Shown in pieces: positions 50,176 through 60,460 of a stretch of DNA of 64,000 nucleotides; positions within the stretch are counted from its first letter, which is position 1; every line of letters starts with the position of its first letter. The DNA is from Streptomyces cynarae. Lineage in GTDB: Bacteria; Actinomycetota; Actinomycetes; Streptomycetales; Streptomycetaceae. The stretch is taken from the NCBI RefSeq assembly GCF_025642135.1, contig NZ_CP106793.1, positions 744,001-808,000 on the forward strand, read 5' to 3'. The notes beneath the pieces were generated by a model. That model saw nothing but the letters and a program-made list of their open reading frames with translations, was not told the origin of the DNA and did not search any database. Position numbers and translations under genes: made by a program.

Positions 50176-53100
50176 TCAGCCCTGTCCCGTCGGCAGCAGT
50201 CGGGCGATGGCCGGTTCCAGTCGGGGCAACGCCCGTTGGCCCATCAGCGCCAGAGCGATCGCCGCGGCGACGCCTGCCCAGGCGAACGGTCCGAGCGGAG
50301 TACAGCCGAACAGACGGCTGACGCCCGGCGTCTGGATGAGGGCGACGAGTGCGACGGCCGAGCCGAGGGCCGTGACGCGGACCAGCGGGCTGTCGCGGCG
50401 GTCGGCCAGGGTCTGGGCGAGCTGGGTGCCGACCACCCCGCACAGGGCCATCGTGCCGGCGCGGCGAGCGCTGCCCAAGGTGAAGCGGCCGATCAGCCAG
50501 GCCGCCACCGCACCCAGGCACGTGGTCAGCGCGCGATGGCGGATCTGCCGGATCAGGGGCGCCCCGAGGGCCCGTGGCACCCCGTCCACGGACGCGGCGC
50601 CTTCCCCCTGCCCGTCGGGCTCCTGCCGCTGCGGGGTCACCGCCACCGCCATGGCCGGGAACAGGTCCGTGAACAGGTTCACCAGCAGCATCTGACGCGT
50701 ACTCAGCGGTGCGGTCCCCGACAGCAGGGTGCCGATGACGCCGAAGCCGATCTCGCCGGCGTTCCCGCCGATCAGGATGGCGACGGCGTCGGCGACGCTG
50801 CGCCACAGGGCGCGGCCCTCGCGGACCGCCTCGACCAGGACGGTCAGATCGTCGTCGGTGAGCACCAGGTCGGCGGCGTTGCGGGCGGCGGCCGATCCGC
50901 GGGCGCTGATGCCCACGCCGACGTCGGCGGCGCGGATCGCCGCGGCGTCGTTGGCGCCGTCGCCCACCATCCCGACCACCCGGCCGGCGTCCCGCAGGGC
51001 CTCGACGACCTGGAGCTTCTGCTCCGGCGCGACCCTGGCCACGACGCCCGCGTCGGCCAGCATCCGGACCCTCACCGACCTGTCCACGGCGGCCAGTTCG
51101 TCCCCGGTGACCACGACCGTGTCCTCGGGCCAGCCCAGTTCGGTCGCGATCGCCCGGGCGGTCTGCGGATGGTCACCGGTCAGCATGACCGGCCGTACGC
51201 CGGCGTCCCGCAGACCGCGTACCAGGGCCGTGGACGTCTCGCGCGGCGCGTCGGAGAGCGCCAGCAGACCGGCGAACTCCAGCCGGTCCAGCGGTCGTTC
51301 GATGACGTCGGACTCCTTCTCGCCCTCGCCCAGGGTGCGCCTGGCCACCGCCAGGACACGCAGGCCCTCGCCGGCGAGCGTCCGGGCCGTGGCGGACGCG
51401 TGGTCCGGCAGTGCGGAGCAGGCGGGCAGGACGGTCTCCGGGGCGCCCTTGACCACGAGCGTGCGCGAGCCGTCCGCGGCGCGGCCGACCGCCGCGGCAT
51501 ATCCGCGGGCCGCCTCGAACGGCAGGCCCTCGGCCTGCTCCCACTGCGGGTCGGCATCCGCCGCGTCCAGGACGGCGGCGTCGGTGGCGTGCACCGGACG
51601 CTCGGAGCCGCCGTTCAGGCGGGGGCAGGCACGCGCCGCGTCCCGTACGACGCCCGCGACCGCCGCCTCCGCCACCCCGTGGACCGTCCCGTCGGCGTCG
51701 GCGACACGGGTCAGGCGCAGCCGGTTCTGCGTGAGGGTTCCGGTCTTGTCGAAGCAGACCGTGTCCATCCGGCCCAGGGCCTCCAGCGTGCGCGGGGTGC
51801 GCACCAGGACGCCGCGGTGGCCGAGCCGTCGGGCGGCAGCGAGCTGCGCGACCGTGGCCACCAGGGGCAGACCCTCGGGCACGGCGGCCACGGCGACGGC
51901 CACGCCGCCACTGACCGCCTCCCGGACGGGCGTGCCGCGCAGCAGCGCCAGTCCGGTCACCGCCGCTCCGCCGCCCAGGGTGAGCGGGAGTGCCTTGCGG
52001 GTGAGTTCCTGCAGCCTGGCCTGCACCCCGGCGGAGGGCGGGGTGCGCGCGGCGAGCGTCACGGCGCGGGCCGCCTCGGTGCTCTCGCCGGTCTGCACCA
52101 CGACGGCCCGCGCGTGTCCGGCCACCACGGTGGTGCCCTCGAAGACCATGCAACTGCGGTCGGCGACAGGGGCGCCCGGGGTCGGATCGACCTGCTTGAC
52201 GACCGGCAGGGACTCCCCGGTCAGCGCGGACTCGTCGACCTCGAGGCCGTCCTCCCGGAGCAGGCGGGCGTCGGCGGGCACGACGTCGTCCGCCTTGAGC
52301 TCGATCACGTCGCCGGGCATGAGCCGGGCGGCGTCCACCGTCCGCGCGGGTTCGGCCGCGTCCTTGTGCGCGGGTGCGACGCGTGCCTTCTGCTTCTGCT
52401 CGGCGAGCAGGCCGGACAGCGCCCGTTCGGCGCGCAGCCGCTGGATGCCGCCGACCAGCGCGTTCAGGTCCAGCGCGCCGACGACGAGCGCCGCGTCGAC
52501 GACGGAGCCGAGGATCGCGGAGGCGGCGGAGCCGACCGCCAGGACCGGCGTGAGCGGATCGTCGAGTTCGCCGCGCACCGCCCGGGCGAGCTGGAAGGTC
52601 CAGCGCGCCGGGGCCAGGGCGGGCGACCGTCCGGCGGTGCGCGTCGCCTTGCGCAGCCGGGCCGTGACGTGGTCGACCGGGTCCGGTTCGCGGGCCCGTT
52701 CGGTTGCCAGCCGGGCCTGTGCCTCGTGAGGCGGCAGTTCGTGCCAGGGCACGCGCGGGCGGGGTGCGGCGCGCGGGCCGCCGCGACGCCCAGCGCCGCC
52801 CGCGCCCCGGACGCCAGGGCCGTCGCCGCGCTCACGTCGACCGGGACGTGCCGCAGGCCGGGCAGCAGACCGCGCCGCCCCCGGCCGCCCTTGGACTCGC
52901 CTACGGCCACCAGCAGACCGGAGAGCGCGGCACCGGAGCGGGCCAGGGTCTGCGCGCGGCGGCCGACGGCGCGGGACGCGGGGACCGCGACCAGCAGCCG
53001 CCGCACGTCGGCCAGGCCGTGCACGGCCAGGACGTCCGCTCCCCATACGACGGCGGCGTCCCGGTCGGTGAGGGCGACGGCGACGTCGCCGGCGAGCAGC

Positions 53101-54489
53101 CCGGCCAGGACGGTGCGTTCGTCGGCCGAGTCCAGCCGGGCGACCGTGACGACGCCGCCGGAGTCGCCGCGCAGCCCGTGCACCACGTCGTCCAGGGGAC
53201 GCCGTGCGTCCACGACCTGGTCGGCGAGGCCGGTGAACTCCTCCAGTGCGGGGTCGTCCACCATCACGACGCGCAGCCCGGCCCGGCGCGCCGCGTCCAG
53301 TACCGCCTCCGCCCAGGGGTCCGCCTCGCCGCTCTCGGTGCGCAGCGCGCTCGGGTGCAGCACCACCGTGCCGGCCGTCTCGAGTTGCCGCAGCCGCTGC
53401 GGGTCGCGCACCAGCACGCCTTCCCGTGACAGCGCGCCGCTCAGGACGGCTTGGAAGGCGGCGGGTCCGTAGCGCGCGGCCTTCGGCGATCCGGCCAGCA
53501 CCGCCTCGGCGGCCTCGTTGAGATCGCGCTTGACGAGCAGCGTCACCGCGGCTCCGACCAGGCTGCCGGTGGAGGCGCGGGAGGCGTACTCCTGGGCGGC
53601 GCCGTGCGCAGCGGCGGGCGCGGAGCCTCGCTCGGGGGCACGCTGACCCGCTCGGGCGTGCACAGCTCGTCGTGGACCGCGTCGAAGGCGGCGGCGCGTG
53701 CCACCGTCTCCGCCAACTGGCACGACCGCAGCGCTCCGTCCAGCACCAGGGACGTGGGTGTCTGGCCGGCTCCGTGTGCGGCCGCGTTCGCCCAGGCCAG
53801 CGCCAGGTCCATCCCGGTGCGGCCGAGCCGGGCCCGCAGCAGGTCGCGGAAGCGCGGGTTCTCCCGCAGCAGTGTCACGGCCGCGGTCACCAGGCGCGGC
53901 GACGGCGGCAGGTGCAGCGACGACCCGATCACCGCGGCCGCGGTGCCGCCACGTCGGCCGCCAGCGCGGCCGCGGCGGCCCGTACCCCTGCGGGCCCGGC
54001 CGGATGCGGGAACTCCTCCGGCAGGTCGTCCGCCCGGACGAGGCCGTGGCGTTCCGCGAGGCCGGTCGCGTCCTCCACCACACGGTCGGTGACCGCCTCC
54101 TCGGTCGCGGCGACCACCAGGCGGGCCAACCCACCGTCCCAGTATGCGAAGGCCACGTCCGGGTGATCCGCCAGCGCCGCGGCCACCCGGCGCGCCCTCG
54201 TGGCGATTCCGTCCGCCCGCCGCTCCTCCCCTGGAACCGCCTGCCGCAACGCGAGATGCGCCCGTGTGCCGGACCGCCACGGGCGGGGGCGGCCCGGCAG
54301 CGCGTGCCGGACGACGCATGCGACACGGACCGCGGCGTCCGCGCCCCGCACCCCCGCCCGTGCCGTCTGGGCCACGGTGCCCGCGGCCGCGCCCACCGCG
54401 GTCGGGGCCGACCGTTCGAACAGGTGGACCGCCGCCGGCACGATACGTCCGGCGGTGGCGGAAGACCTCGTCAGCAGCGTAAGGACCAT
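50176..54489 (-). pseudogene. CtpI-like giant P-type cation ATPase gene with three frameshifts
   Basis: The 4314-base locus equals 1438 codons, the normal size of the Streptomyces/mycobacterial CtpI-like class. The N-terminal half holds low-conservation membrane or regulatory sequence. The C-terminal half has the complete P-type core: DESALTGESLPV, FDKTGTLTQN (phosphorylated Asp), MLTGDHPQTARA and VGDGANDAAAIRAADVG, plus membrane helices. Reading requires frame changes near 53946-53951, 53600-53638 (a five-G run at 53634-53638) and 52758-52780, each explained by loss of one base. Together they restore the original frame. As given the ATPase is broken; if these are base-call errors it is intact. 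The transported ion is unknown. ATG 54489 begins 9 bases after the small gene upstream. Confidence 0.82.
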
Positions 54490-54498
54490 GACGCGCCC

Positions 54499-54960
54499 TC
54501 AGCCGGTGGTACGGCCGCGGCGCGTGCCGGAGCCGGCGCGTCCGGAGGATGCCGAAGGGTTCTTCGAGGGCGCGGGCTCGAGCGCCTTGGACGTGGGTTT
54601 CTTCGCCCGGGACGTCCTTGGCCGGGTTGCGGTGGAGGTGGTCCCCTCGCTCTCGGACACCTGGCCCGGGCCCTGCCCGGATGCCTTCGGCCGGGGCTGC
54701 GTGAGCCAGGCCACCGCCGCGCCGGTGACGGCGACGGGCCACTCGACCAGGCCCACGGCGCCGGGCACTCCGGCCCCGGCGTAGACCGCCGGGTGCCGCC
54801 CCCGCGGCGACACGGCGCCCACCTTCTCGAGTGTTCCCTCGGCCGCCCTGCCCACCATCCCGGCGCCGGGAAGCCGGCCCAGGACCGAGGCCGCGTCGCG
54901 CACCGGCCGGGCAACGGCCCTCAGCGGCGTCGGCAGGGACGACGACTTCTGCTCCGCCAT
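54499..54960 (-). CDS. small protein cotranscribed with the P-type ATPase
   Basis: A 153-residue protein with one hydrophobic stretch (about residues 63-86, including GVPGAVGLVEWPVAVTGAA). The tail after residue 90 is Ser/Lys/Pro/Arg-rich and disordered, and the N-terminus is amphipathic (LGRLPGAGMVGRAAEG). I recognise no functional domain. It lies 9 bp ahead of the ATPase, so a membrane-associated helper role is plausible but unproven. AGGTGA precedes ATG 54960. Confidence 0.68.
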   Translation of the reverse strand: MAEQKSSSLPTPLRAVARPVRDAASVLGRLPGAGMVGRAAEGTLEKVGAVSPRGRHPAVYAGAGVPGAVGLVEWPVAVTGAAVAWLTQPRPKASGQGPGQVSESEGTTSTATRPRTSRAKKPTSKALEPAPSKNPSASSGRAGSGTRRGRTTG

Positions 54961-55101
54961 GACTCACCTCATCCGTGGTGACATCGCCTTCTTGCGGGGC
55001 CCGGGTTCCCGCGTCGACGCCCGCCATCCCCAGGTCTTGGTCATGGGTGAGGTGCGCAGCAGCGCGGGAACGGGCTGGGTGAGCGGCAGCGGGGCGGCAG
55101 G

Positions 55102-55965
55102 TCAGGTGATGTGCCGCAGCAGCGCGGCGACGGCGGGAGGCGTCTGTCCCTGCGGCTGGACGACTCTCACCGTCCACGCCGGTGCCTGTCCGGCGAACGG
55201 GCGTACCGGCAGATCGGGGAATCGGGAGGCGAGCGACGGGGGCATGATGCACACGCCCAAGCCGTGCCGGACCAGGTCGGTCGCCGCCAGCACGTCGTTC
55301 ACCTCGAAGGTGGTGGCGCGTTCGAGCGAGGCCGACCGGAAGGCCTTGTCGACCTCGTGCCGGATCGCCCAGCCCGGGGGGAAGTCCACCAGCGGCAGGC
55401 GGGCCGCTTCGGACAGGGTCACCGGCCGCAGGACCGGCGGGGCCCCGGTCGCCGGCCCTGTCACCAGGACCATGTCCTCCTGGGCCAGCAACCGGGTTGT
55501 GAGGCCCCGCAACTGCGGTGCGTCGAGGGCGACGACGGCCAGGTCCACGCTGCCGTCGCGCAGCGTCTGCGGGATGTCGCCGACGGGTGCCTGACGCAGC
55601 CTGACCGTCACCGCGGGGTACTCGCGGTGGAAGTCGGCCAGTGCCTGGGCAAGACCGGTGAACAAGCCCTGCATCACACCGACGGTGATCTCGCCGCGCA
55701 GTGCGTCCTTGAAGGGGTCGACGGCCGTACGGGCCTGTTGGGCGGCCTGCAGGGTGGCTCGGGCGGCCGGCAGGAAGGCCTCTCCGGCGGGGGTCAGCGA
55801 CACCCGGTGGGTGGTGCGGTGGAACAGCGGTGTCCCCAGCTCGCGCTCCAGGGACTGCACCGTGGTGGACACCGCGGACTGCACCACGTGCAACCGCCGT
55901 GCCGCCGCGCTGAACCCGCCTTCTTCGGCGACCGCGACAGCGACCTCCATCTGCCGAAGATCCAT
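55102..55965 (-). CDS. LysR-family transcriptional regulator
   Basis: A 287-residue LTTR. The N-terminal winged helix (MDLRQMEVAVAVAEEGGFSA, then AARRLHVVQSAVSTTVQSLE and RELGTPLFHRTTHRVSLTPAG) is canonical. The C-terminal periplasmic-binding-like effector domain has GEITVGVMQGL and PAVTVRLRQAPVGDI. ATG 55965 is preferred because GGAGGAGG stands just upstream; an ATG 21 bases earlier is unlikely. LTTRs are usually divergent from their target, but no target gene is obvious here. Confidence 0.88.
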   Translation of the reverse strand: MDLRQMEVAVAVAEEGGFSAAARRLHVVQSAVSTTVQSLERELGTPLFHRTTHRVSLTPAGEAFLPAARATLQAAQQARTAVDPFKDALRGEITVGVMQGLFTGLAQALADFHREYPAVTVRLRQAPVGDIPQTLRDGSVDLAVVALDAPQLRGLTTRLLAQEDMVLVTGPATGAPPVLRPVTLSEAARLPLVDFPPGWAIRHEVDKAFRSASLERATTFEVNDVLAATDLVRHGLGVCIMPPSLASRFPDLPVRPFAGQAPAWTVRVVQPQGQTPPAVAALLRHIT

Positions 55966-56195
55966 GGCCGCCTCCTCCCGTATCAACCCGCTCGGTCCCT
56001 CGTTCGCTCAGCCCTCGGGGACAACCGTCATGTCAGGCACCGTGCCGCGCGGGTCACCATCATCGGAGCACCGTATCGGCCGCCGAACGGCTGCCGCCCG
56101 GGCCGCGGCCGGGATGCCGGTCCGGTACGGCTTCCCCCCGTACCGCTGCGGTGTGACGCAGGGTCAGTTCCGATGCTCGGTGAGCCTCGTCGGTC

Positions 56196-57152
56196 TCAGT
56201 GAGACTCGTGGGCGTACTTCCCGGTGGCGAGATAGATGCGGGTGGTCGTGCCGGCCGGGCCGGTGTGCAGGCGGACCAGGTCGGCGAGGATGTTCACCAG
56301 CAGCAGGCCCCGGCCGCCGGGCCGGGCACCGGGCGGAGGGATGCGTCCGGCCAGCGGATCGGTGTGCACCCCGGCGTCGTCGACCTCGCACACCAACTGC
56401 CGGGCCTCCGCCCACAGGCGCAGGGTGCCCCGGCCACCGCCGTGCACCACGCTGTTCGTGGTCAGCTCGGCCACCATCAGCTCCAGGTCCGCCATCCGGT
56501 CCTTCGCCAGTCCCAGCAGTGCCGCCCGCTCGGTGGCGAAGCGGCGGGCTACGGGCAGTGCGGCGGCGTCGAAGGGGAACTCGACGGCGCCGAACGGCGC
56601 GGGAGGCAGGGGCTGGTTGTACCGGCTGACGACCTGCTCGGGCGCGTAGGCGCCGCTGGCGCGCTCCTGGCCGCGTTCGATGACCGTCGGGTGGGTGGCG
56701 TGCGCGTCGGCGAGCACCGCGGAATCCAGCCGGGAGGTGTCGTACGGGCACAGGATGCTCACGGCCCGGCCCCGGAAGGCCGCGTTGATCAGGGCCTCGT
56801 GCTGCACACACGCGGGGTACTCCGTCGCGGTGCGTCCGGCCCAGATGGGCTCTCCGATGATCCGTACCCGGCCCGTGGGGTGGGCGTCCGCGAAGCCGCG
56901 CAGCACCCGGGGGATGATCCGCCCCGGATTGCGCCCGGCCTCGGTCATGTCCAGGAACTGCACGGCCTCGGCCTGTTCGCCGAGAGCGTCCCGCAGCAGA
57001 CGCAGATTGTCGCCCGGCACGGCCACTGCCACCGGCTCCCCGGCGGCCAGCCCTTCCTGCACGAACGACACGGTGCCGGCCAGGTACTCGTCGCGGCCGG
57101 AGTAGAACAGGGCGGGATGCCAGAACCGGTCGTCCACCGTCGTACCAGTCAT
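56196..57152 (-). CDS. RsbA-like anti-sigma factor: MEDS domain plus HATPase kinase
   Basis: A 318-residue protein. The N-terminal MEDS domain (about 10-165) has HPALFYSGRDEYLAGTVSFV, GEPVAVAVPGDNLRLL, VRIIGEPIWAGRTATEYPAC and ILCPYDTSRLD. The C-terminal GHKL ATPase of the RsbW/SpoIIAB type (about 185-315) has its N-box in LELMVAELTTNSVVHGGG and the G-box in RPGGRGLLLVNILADLVR. It should bind and inhibit a SigB-type sigma and phosphorylate a STAS partner. ATG 57152 overlaps the STAS stop (ATGA), so the two are translationally coupled. Confidence 0.9.
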   Translation of the reverse strand: MTGTTVDDRFWHPALFYSGRDEYLAGTVSFVQEGLAAGEPVAVAVPGDNLRLLRDALGEQAEAVQFLDMTEAGRNPGRIIPRVLRGFADAHPTGRVRIIGEPIWAGRTATEYPACVQHEALINAAFRGRAVSILCPYDTSRLDSAVLADAHATHPTVIERGQERASGAYAPEQVVSRYNQPLPPAPFGAVEFPFDAAALPVARRFATERAALLGLAKDRMADLELMVAELTTNSVVHGGGRGTLRLWAEARQLVCEVDDAGVHTDPLAGRIPPPGARPGGRGLLLVNILADLVRLHTGPAGTTTRIYLATGKYAHESH

Positions 57153-57508
57153 GACTGCGCCACCTCGATCACCGACAGCTCGGGCCAGAACAACTCCAGC
57201 GTTCGACTCAGGCTCGCCGGGGGCTGCCACAGCACGATGCGCCGCCCCTCGCCCAGAGCCCGGGCCGCCGCCGCGAGCGTGGCAGCGCCGCGGACGTCGA
57301 TGAAGGTGACCGCGGACAGCTCCAGATGGCACACCGGCTCGTCCCCGTCCACGAGTTCCTCCAGCAGTCGCTCCCACACCGGCTGCGTCGCCAGGCTGAT
57401 TTCACCCACCGCCCGCATCCCGGCCCGGTCCCGTAGCGGGCCGCCCTTCAACGCGGCCGTCGGCAAGGGCTGGGGGGCCGCCCGCCGCGTGCCTTGTGGT
57501 GTGTCCAT
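57149..57508 (-). CDS. STAS-domain anti-anti-sigma factor
   Basis: A 119-residue STAS protein (SpoIIAA/RsbV fold). EISLATQPVWERLLEELV, VCHLELSAVTFIDVRGAATL and GEGRRIVLWQPPASLSRTLEL cover the fold. The usual phosphoacceptor position, the Ser/Thr after D in the VTFIDVRG loop, is not clearly serine (DVRG in place of DSSG), so phosphorylation at that site may be lost or altered. GAGGTGGAGAG lies before ATG 57508. It is first in a two-gene unit with the RsbA-like kinase. Confidence 0.86.
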   Translation of the reverse strand: MDTPQGTRRAAPQPLPTAALKGGPLRDRAGMRAVGEISLATQPVWERLLEELVDGDEPVCHLELSAVTFIDVRGAATLAAAARALGEGRRIVLWQPPASLSRTLELFWPELSVIEVAQS

Positions 57509-58061
57509 CTCTCCACCTCGTGCGGCTGCTCCGGAACCCAGCCAGTATGGCCTACGGCCGAGCGAGGCCACGCGGCGGCACCTCACGGGCGGGCACACGG
57601 CACGGGCCGGAACAGTCACGGCGGCGCTTGTCATGGCCGGTCTCCGGGCCGGGCACGTCGTCGACCGGGGCACCGGGAGCGGCTGTCACCGCTGCCTCCC
57701 GGCCGATGGCGGGCGCCGGTCAGCCGAGTGCCCGGTGGGCGACCGTGCCGACCGCCCCGGCCGGCGGGCCGTTGGTCACGGACCGCACACCAAGTACCGC
57801 CCCGTGGTCCGAGCGAGGTGGTGAGCGGACAGACCCTTCGAGTTCCCCGGGGACGGCACACAAACGCCGCCGCTCGAGTGACGGCTGATCGGGTGCCGTC
57901 CGTGGGCGGGGGTCCGCGCGCCGCCGGGGGCATCAGCGCCGGTACGAGGCCCGTGCCGTACGACCGGGCCCCCCGAGCACGGGTGCGGCCGCCTCTCAAC
58001 AGGGACGAACGTCGCCGACGGCAGCGCAGCGGGGCCCGGTGCGCGGTGGTAAGCGGAATGC
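57509..58061. other. 553-bp divergent intergenic region
   Basis: It lies between the STAS operon and the lipase gene. Small ORFs are not convincing, and no repeat or promoter stands out. Confidence 0.4.
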
Positions 58062-58868
58062 ATGAGACCCTCGCGTATCGCCGCCCGTCTGTGCTCACTT
58101 CTCACCGCCGTCTGCAGCCTGACCGCGACTCCCACGGCACACGCCGCACCTCGGGAGTACGCCACCGGGTACGTCGCCCTCGGCGACTCCTACTCCGCCG
58201 GTGTCGGCGCCGGCAGCTATCTCGCCTCCAGCACCGACTGTCTGCGCAGCAGCCACTCCTTCCCCGCGCTGTGGGCCGCGGCCCACGCCCCGTCCAGCTT
58301 CGACTTCACCGCCTGCAACGGCGCCCGCGCCCTCGACGTGCTGAGCCGCCAGCTCGGGTCGCTCAACGCCCGCACCGGGCTGGTCAGCATCACCGTCGGC
58401 GGCAGTGACGCCGGCTTCGGCCATGTGATGACGACCTGTGTGCTGCACGGCACGGGGACCTGCCTCGACGCCGTCAAGGAAGCGCTCGACCGCGTCGACA
58501 ACACCCTCCCCGGCGACCTCGACCGCCTCTACGCCGCAATCCGGGCCAAAGCCCCCCACGCCCATGTCGTCGTCCTCGGCTACCCGCACCTGTACCAGCT
58601 CAACGGCAGCTGCAAGGCGGGGCTGGCGGACACCACCCGCTCCGCGATCAACGGCGCTGTCGACCGCCTCGACAAGGTCATCGACGAACGGGCCACACAC
58701 CACGGGTTCACCTACGTCGACGTCACCGGCGCCTTCACCGGCCACGAGATCTGCTCCACCGCCCCCTGGCTCCACAGCGTCAGCTGGCTTGCCCCGACCG
58801 AGTCGTACCACCCGACCGAGCGGGGGCAGTCCCAGGCCTACCTCCCCGCCCTGAACCGCACCGCCTGA
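58062..58868 (+). CDS. secreted SGNH/GDSL lipase or esterase
   Basis: A 268-residue extracellular hydrolase resembling the Streptomyces SGNH lipases. It has a signal peptide (1-28, ending AHA-A). Block I is LGDSYSAGVGAG, with nucleophile Ser43, block II the Gly in VSITVGGSDAGF, and block V is ESYHPTERGQ with the catalytic His at about 253. Six Cys in the mature region (for example TDCLRSS, TACNGAR, TTCVLHGTGTC and GSCKAG) would form disulfides. ATG 58062 has AAGCGGA upstream. It overlaps the tail of the decayed MFS gene on the other strand by 31 bases. Confidence 0.9.
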   Translation: MRPSRIAARLCSLLTAVCSLTATPTAHAAPREYATGYVALGDSYSAGVGAGSYLASSTDCLRSSHSFPALWAAAHAPSSFDFTACNGARALDVLSRQLGSLNARTGLVSITVGGSDAGFGHVMTTCVLHGTGTCLDAVKEALDRVDNTLPGDLDRLYAAIRAKAPHAHVVVLGYPHLYQLNGSCKAGLADTTRSAINGAVDRLDKVIDERATHHGFTYVDVTGAFTGHEICSTAPWLHSVSWLAPTESYHPTERGQSQAYLPALNRTA

Positions 58869-59815
58869 ACCTCGGTCGCATCACGCCGTACTCCGCACGC
58901 CGCGGTGATCGCCCAGAAGGTCGTCGCGGCGAGGATCTCGACGCCGGCCGCGAGTGCCGAGGTGCCCGGGGGGGCCAGGTGGCGGCGGACCCGGCAAGTG
59001 CCGCGCCGAGGGCGAATCCGGTGAGCTTCAGGCCGGCTCCCAGGGTGAAGACCTGCCCGCGCAGGTCTTCTGGGGTCTCCTGGTGGCGCACTGCGAACAG
59101 GGCGGTGAGCCCTGCCTCTTCACCGGCTCCGGCCAGCAGGACGGCGGCGAGGAGTGCGGCCGGTCCCCCCGTCGCGGCCAGTAGCAGCGCGGCGGCCTGG
59201 ACGAGGGCGCCGGCCCACAGGACGGCGTCCGGCGCGCGAGAACGCGGAAACCGCGCGAGTGCGGCGTTGGCCGTCAGGGCGGAGACGGCCGCGCAGGCGA
59301 GCAGCATCGTGCCCTGGCCCGCACCGCCGAGGACGCGTTCACCGAGGAGCGGAAGACAGACCGTCAGCGTGCCTTGTCCCAGGCAGGAGACGACCGAGGT
59401 GAGGGTTGCACGGGCCGGGCGGGGGGCGCGGACGACGAACCGCACTCCGGCCAGGAGGTCGCGGACGACGGAAGGCCGCCTCGAAGCCCTGCGCCTGCCG
59501 ACCGCTCACGGGCAGCCTCCACGCGGCCGGTACGGCCAGGGCCATGAGCACCGACGAGACGGCCACCGAGGCCGACGCTCCGAACACCTGTGCGGCGCCG
59601 CCGGTCGGGGCGGGACCGAGCAGGCCGGCCAGGCCGAAGGTAATCGCATCGAGCGCGTTGGCCCGCAAGAGGTTGTCGCCTGGCACCGCTCGGGGCAGTT
59701 GAGCCGTCCAGCCGCCCGACAGTGCCGGTCCCGGAAGACCCGTCAGCACGGCGATCAGCACACAGACGACGAGCGGAAGACGGCCGATCCCCGCCAGGAG
59801 CAGGGTCGACCCGCC
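58838..59815 (-). pseudogene. MFS transporter gene, 5'-truncated and frameshifted
   Basis: The recognisable coding pieces are LLLAGIGRLPLVVCVLIAVL, SGGWTAQLPRAVPGDNLLRA, NALDAITFGLAGLLGPA and (after a frame change near 59470) SVVRDLLAGVRFVVR, VVSCLGQGTLTVCLPLLGE, then RHQETPEDLRGQVF. After a second shift at the seven-G run 58968-58974, ALAAGVEILAATTFWAIT runs to the TAG at 58838. The N-terminal third is missing: homology ends near 59815, where the divergent CGNR gene begins. Related proteins are 12-helix MFS exporters. Confidence 0.75.
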
Positions 59816-60405
59816 ACTCCGTCCTCACCACGGCGCGGCGCACCGCCGCCCTCGTCAACGTCCTCGCCGACGAGGTGACCGACCCCGCCGAAGTCGCCGC
59901 GGTACTGCGCGACTTCGGCGAGACGGGCCCCATCGACCTCACTCCTCAGGACGTCGCCCAGATGCGGGCGGCGGCCGCGCTGCTGCGGCAGGTCTTCGCC
60001 GCCGACCGGGTCGACGAGGCGGCCGGGGCCCTCAACGGCCTCCTGCGACGGCACACCGGACCGGTCCGCCTCACGTCGCACGGGGGTGGCGCCCCCTGGC
60101 ACCCCCACCTCGACCATGACGACGACGCCCCGTGGGCCGAATGGCTCCTCGCCTCGTCCTGCATGGCCCTCACCGTGCTGGTCTGGGACCACCAACGCCC
60201 GCCCGGCAGGATCTGCGCGTCATCCGGCTGCCGGAACGTCTTCATCACACAGGGCAGCGGTCCGGAGCGCCGCTACTGCTCGCGCCGCTGCGCGACCCGC
60301 GAACGGGTAGCAGCGCACCGGCGCTCCCAGCCCGCCGCCGCGCGGAGGGCGCAGTACGGAGATGACGCGACCGCGAATGACGCAAAACTGGGTAAATCCA
60401 CCTGA
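59812..60405 (+). pseudogene. CGNR zinc-finger (DUF1470/ABATE) regulator, 5'-truncated
   Basis: About 197 codons, of which the recognisable protein starts at TTARRTAALVNVLADEV. The middle is typical of ABATE-domain regulators, and the C-terminal zinc finger has CASSGCRNVFITQGSG then RRYCSRRCATRERVAAHR, a CGNR-type C-x4-C...C-x3-C site with CATR in place of CGNR. The first residues of the normal protein, including a start and RBS, are not visible; the open frame continues upstream into antisense MFS DNA. It may be translated from a GTG at 59722, but this looks like a truncation. Confidence 0.6.
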
Positions 60406-60460
60406 ATGGGGGAACTGGTGTATGTAAGGAAAAAATCAATCCTCCTGGAGAGGTACAGCG

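Noticed and set aside
50236..53472. 1078-codon open frame on the plus strand across the P-type ATPase
   Set aside because: It is antisense to a strongly conserved ATPase core, has no RBS or family motif, and is a typical long shadow frame in GC-rich DNA.
57496..58061. Small ORFs between the STAS and lipase genes
   Set aside because: There is no SD, no domain, and the frames compete on both strands.
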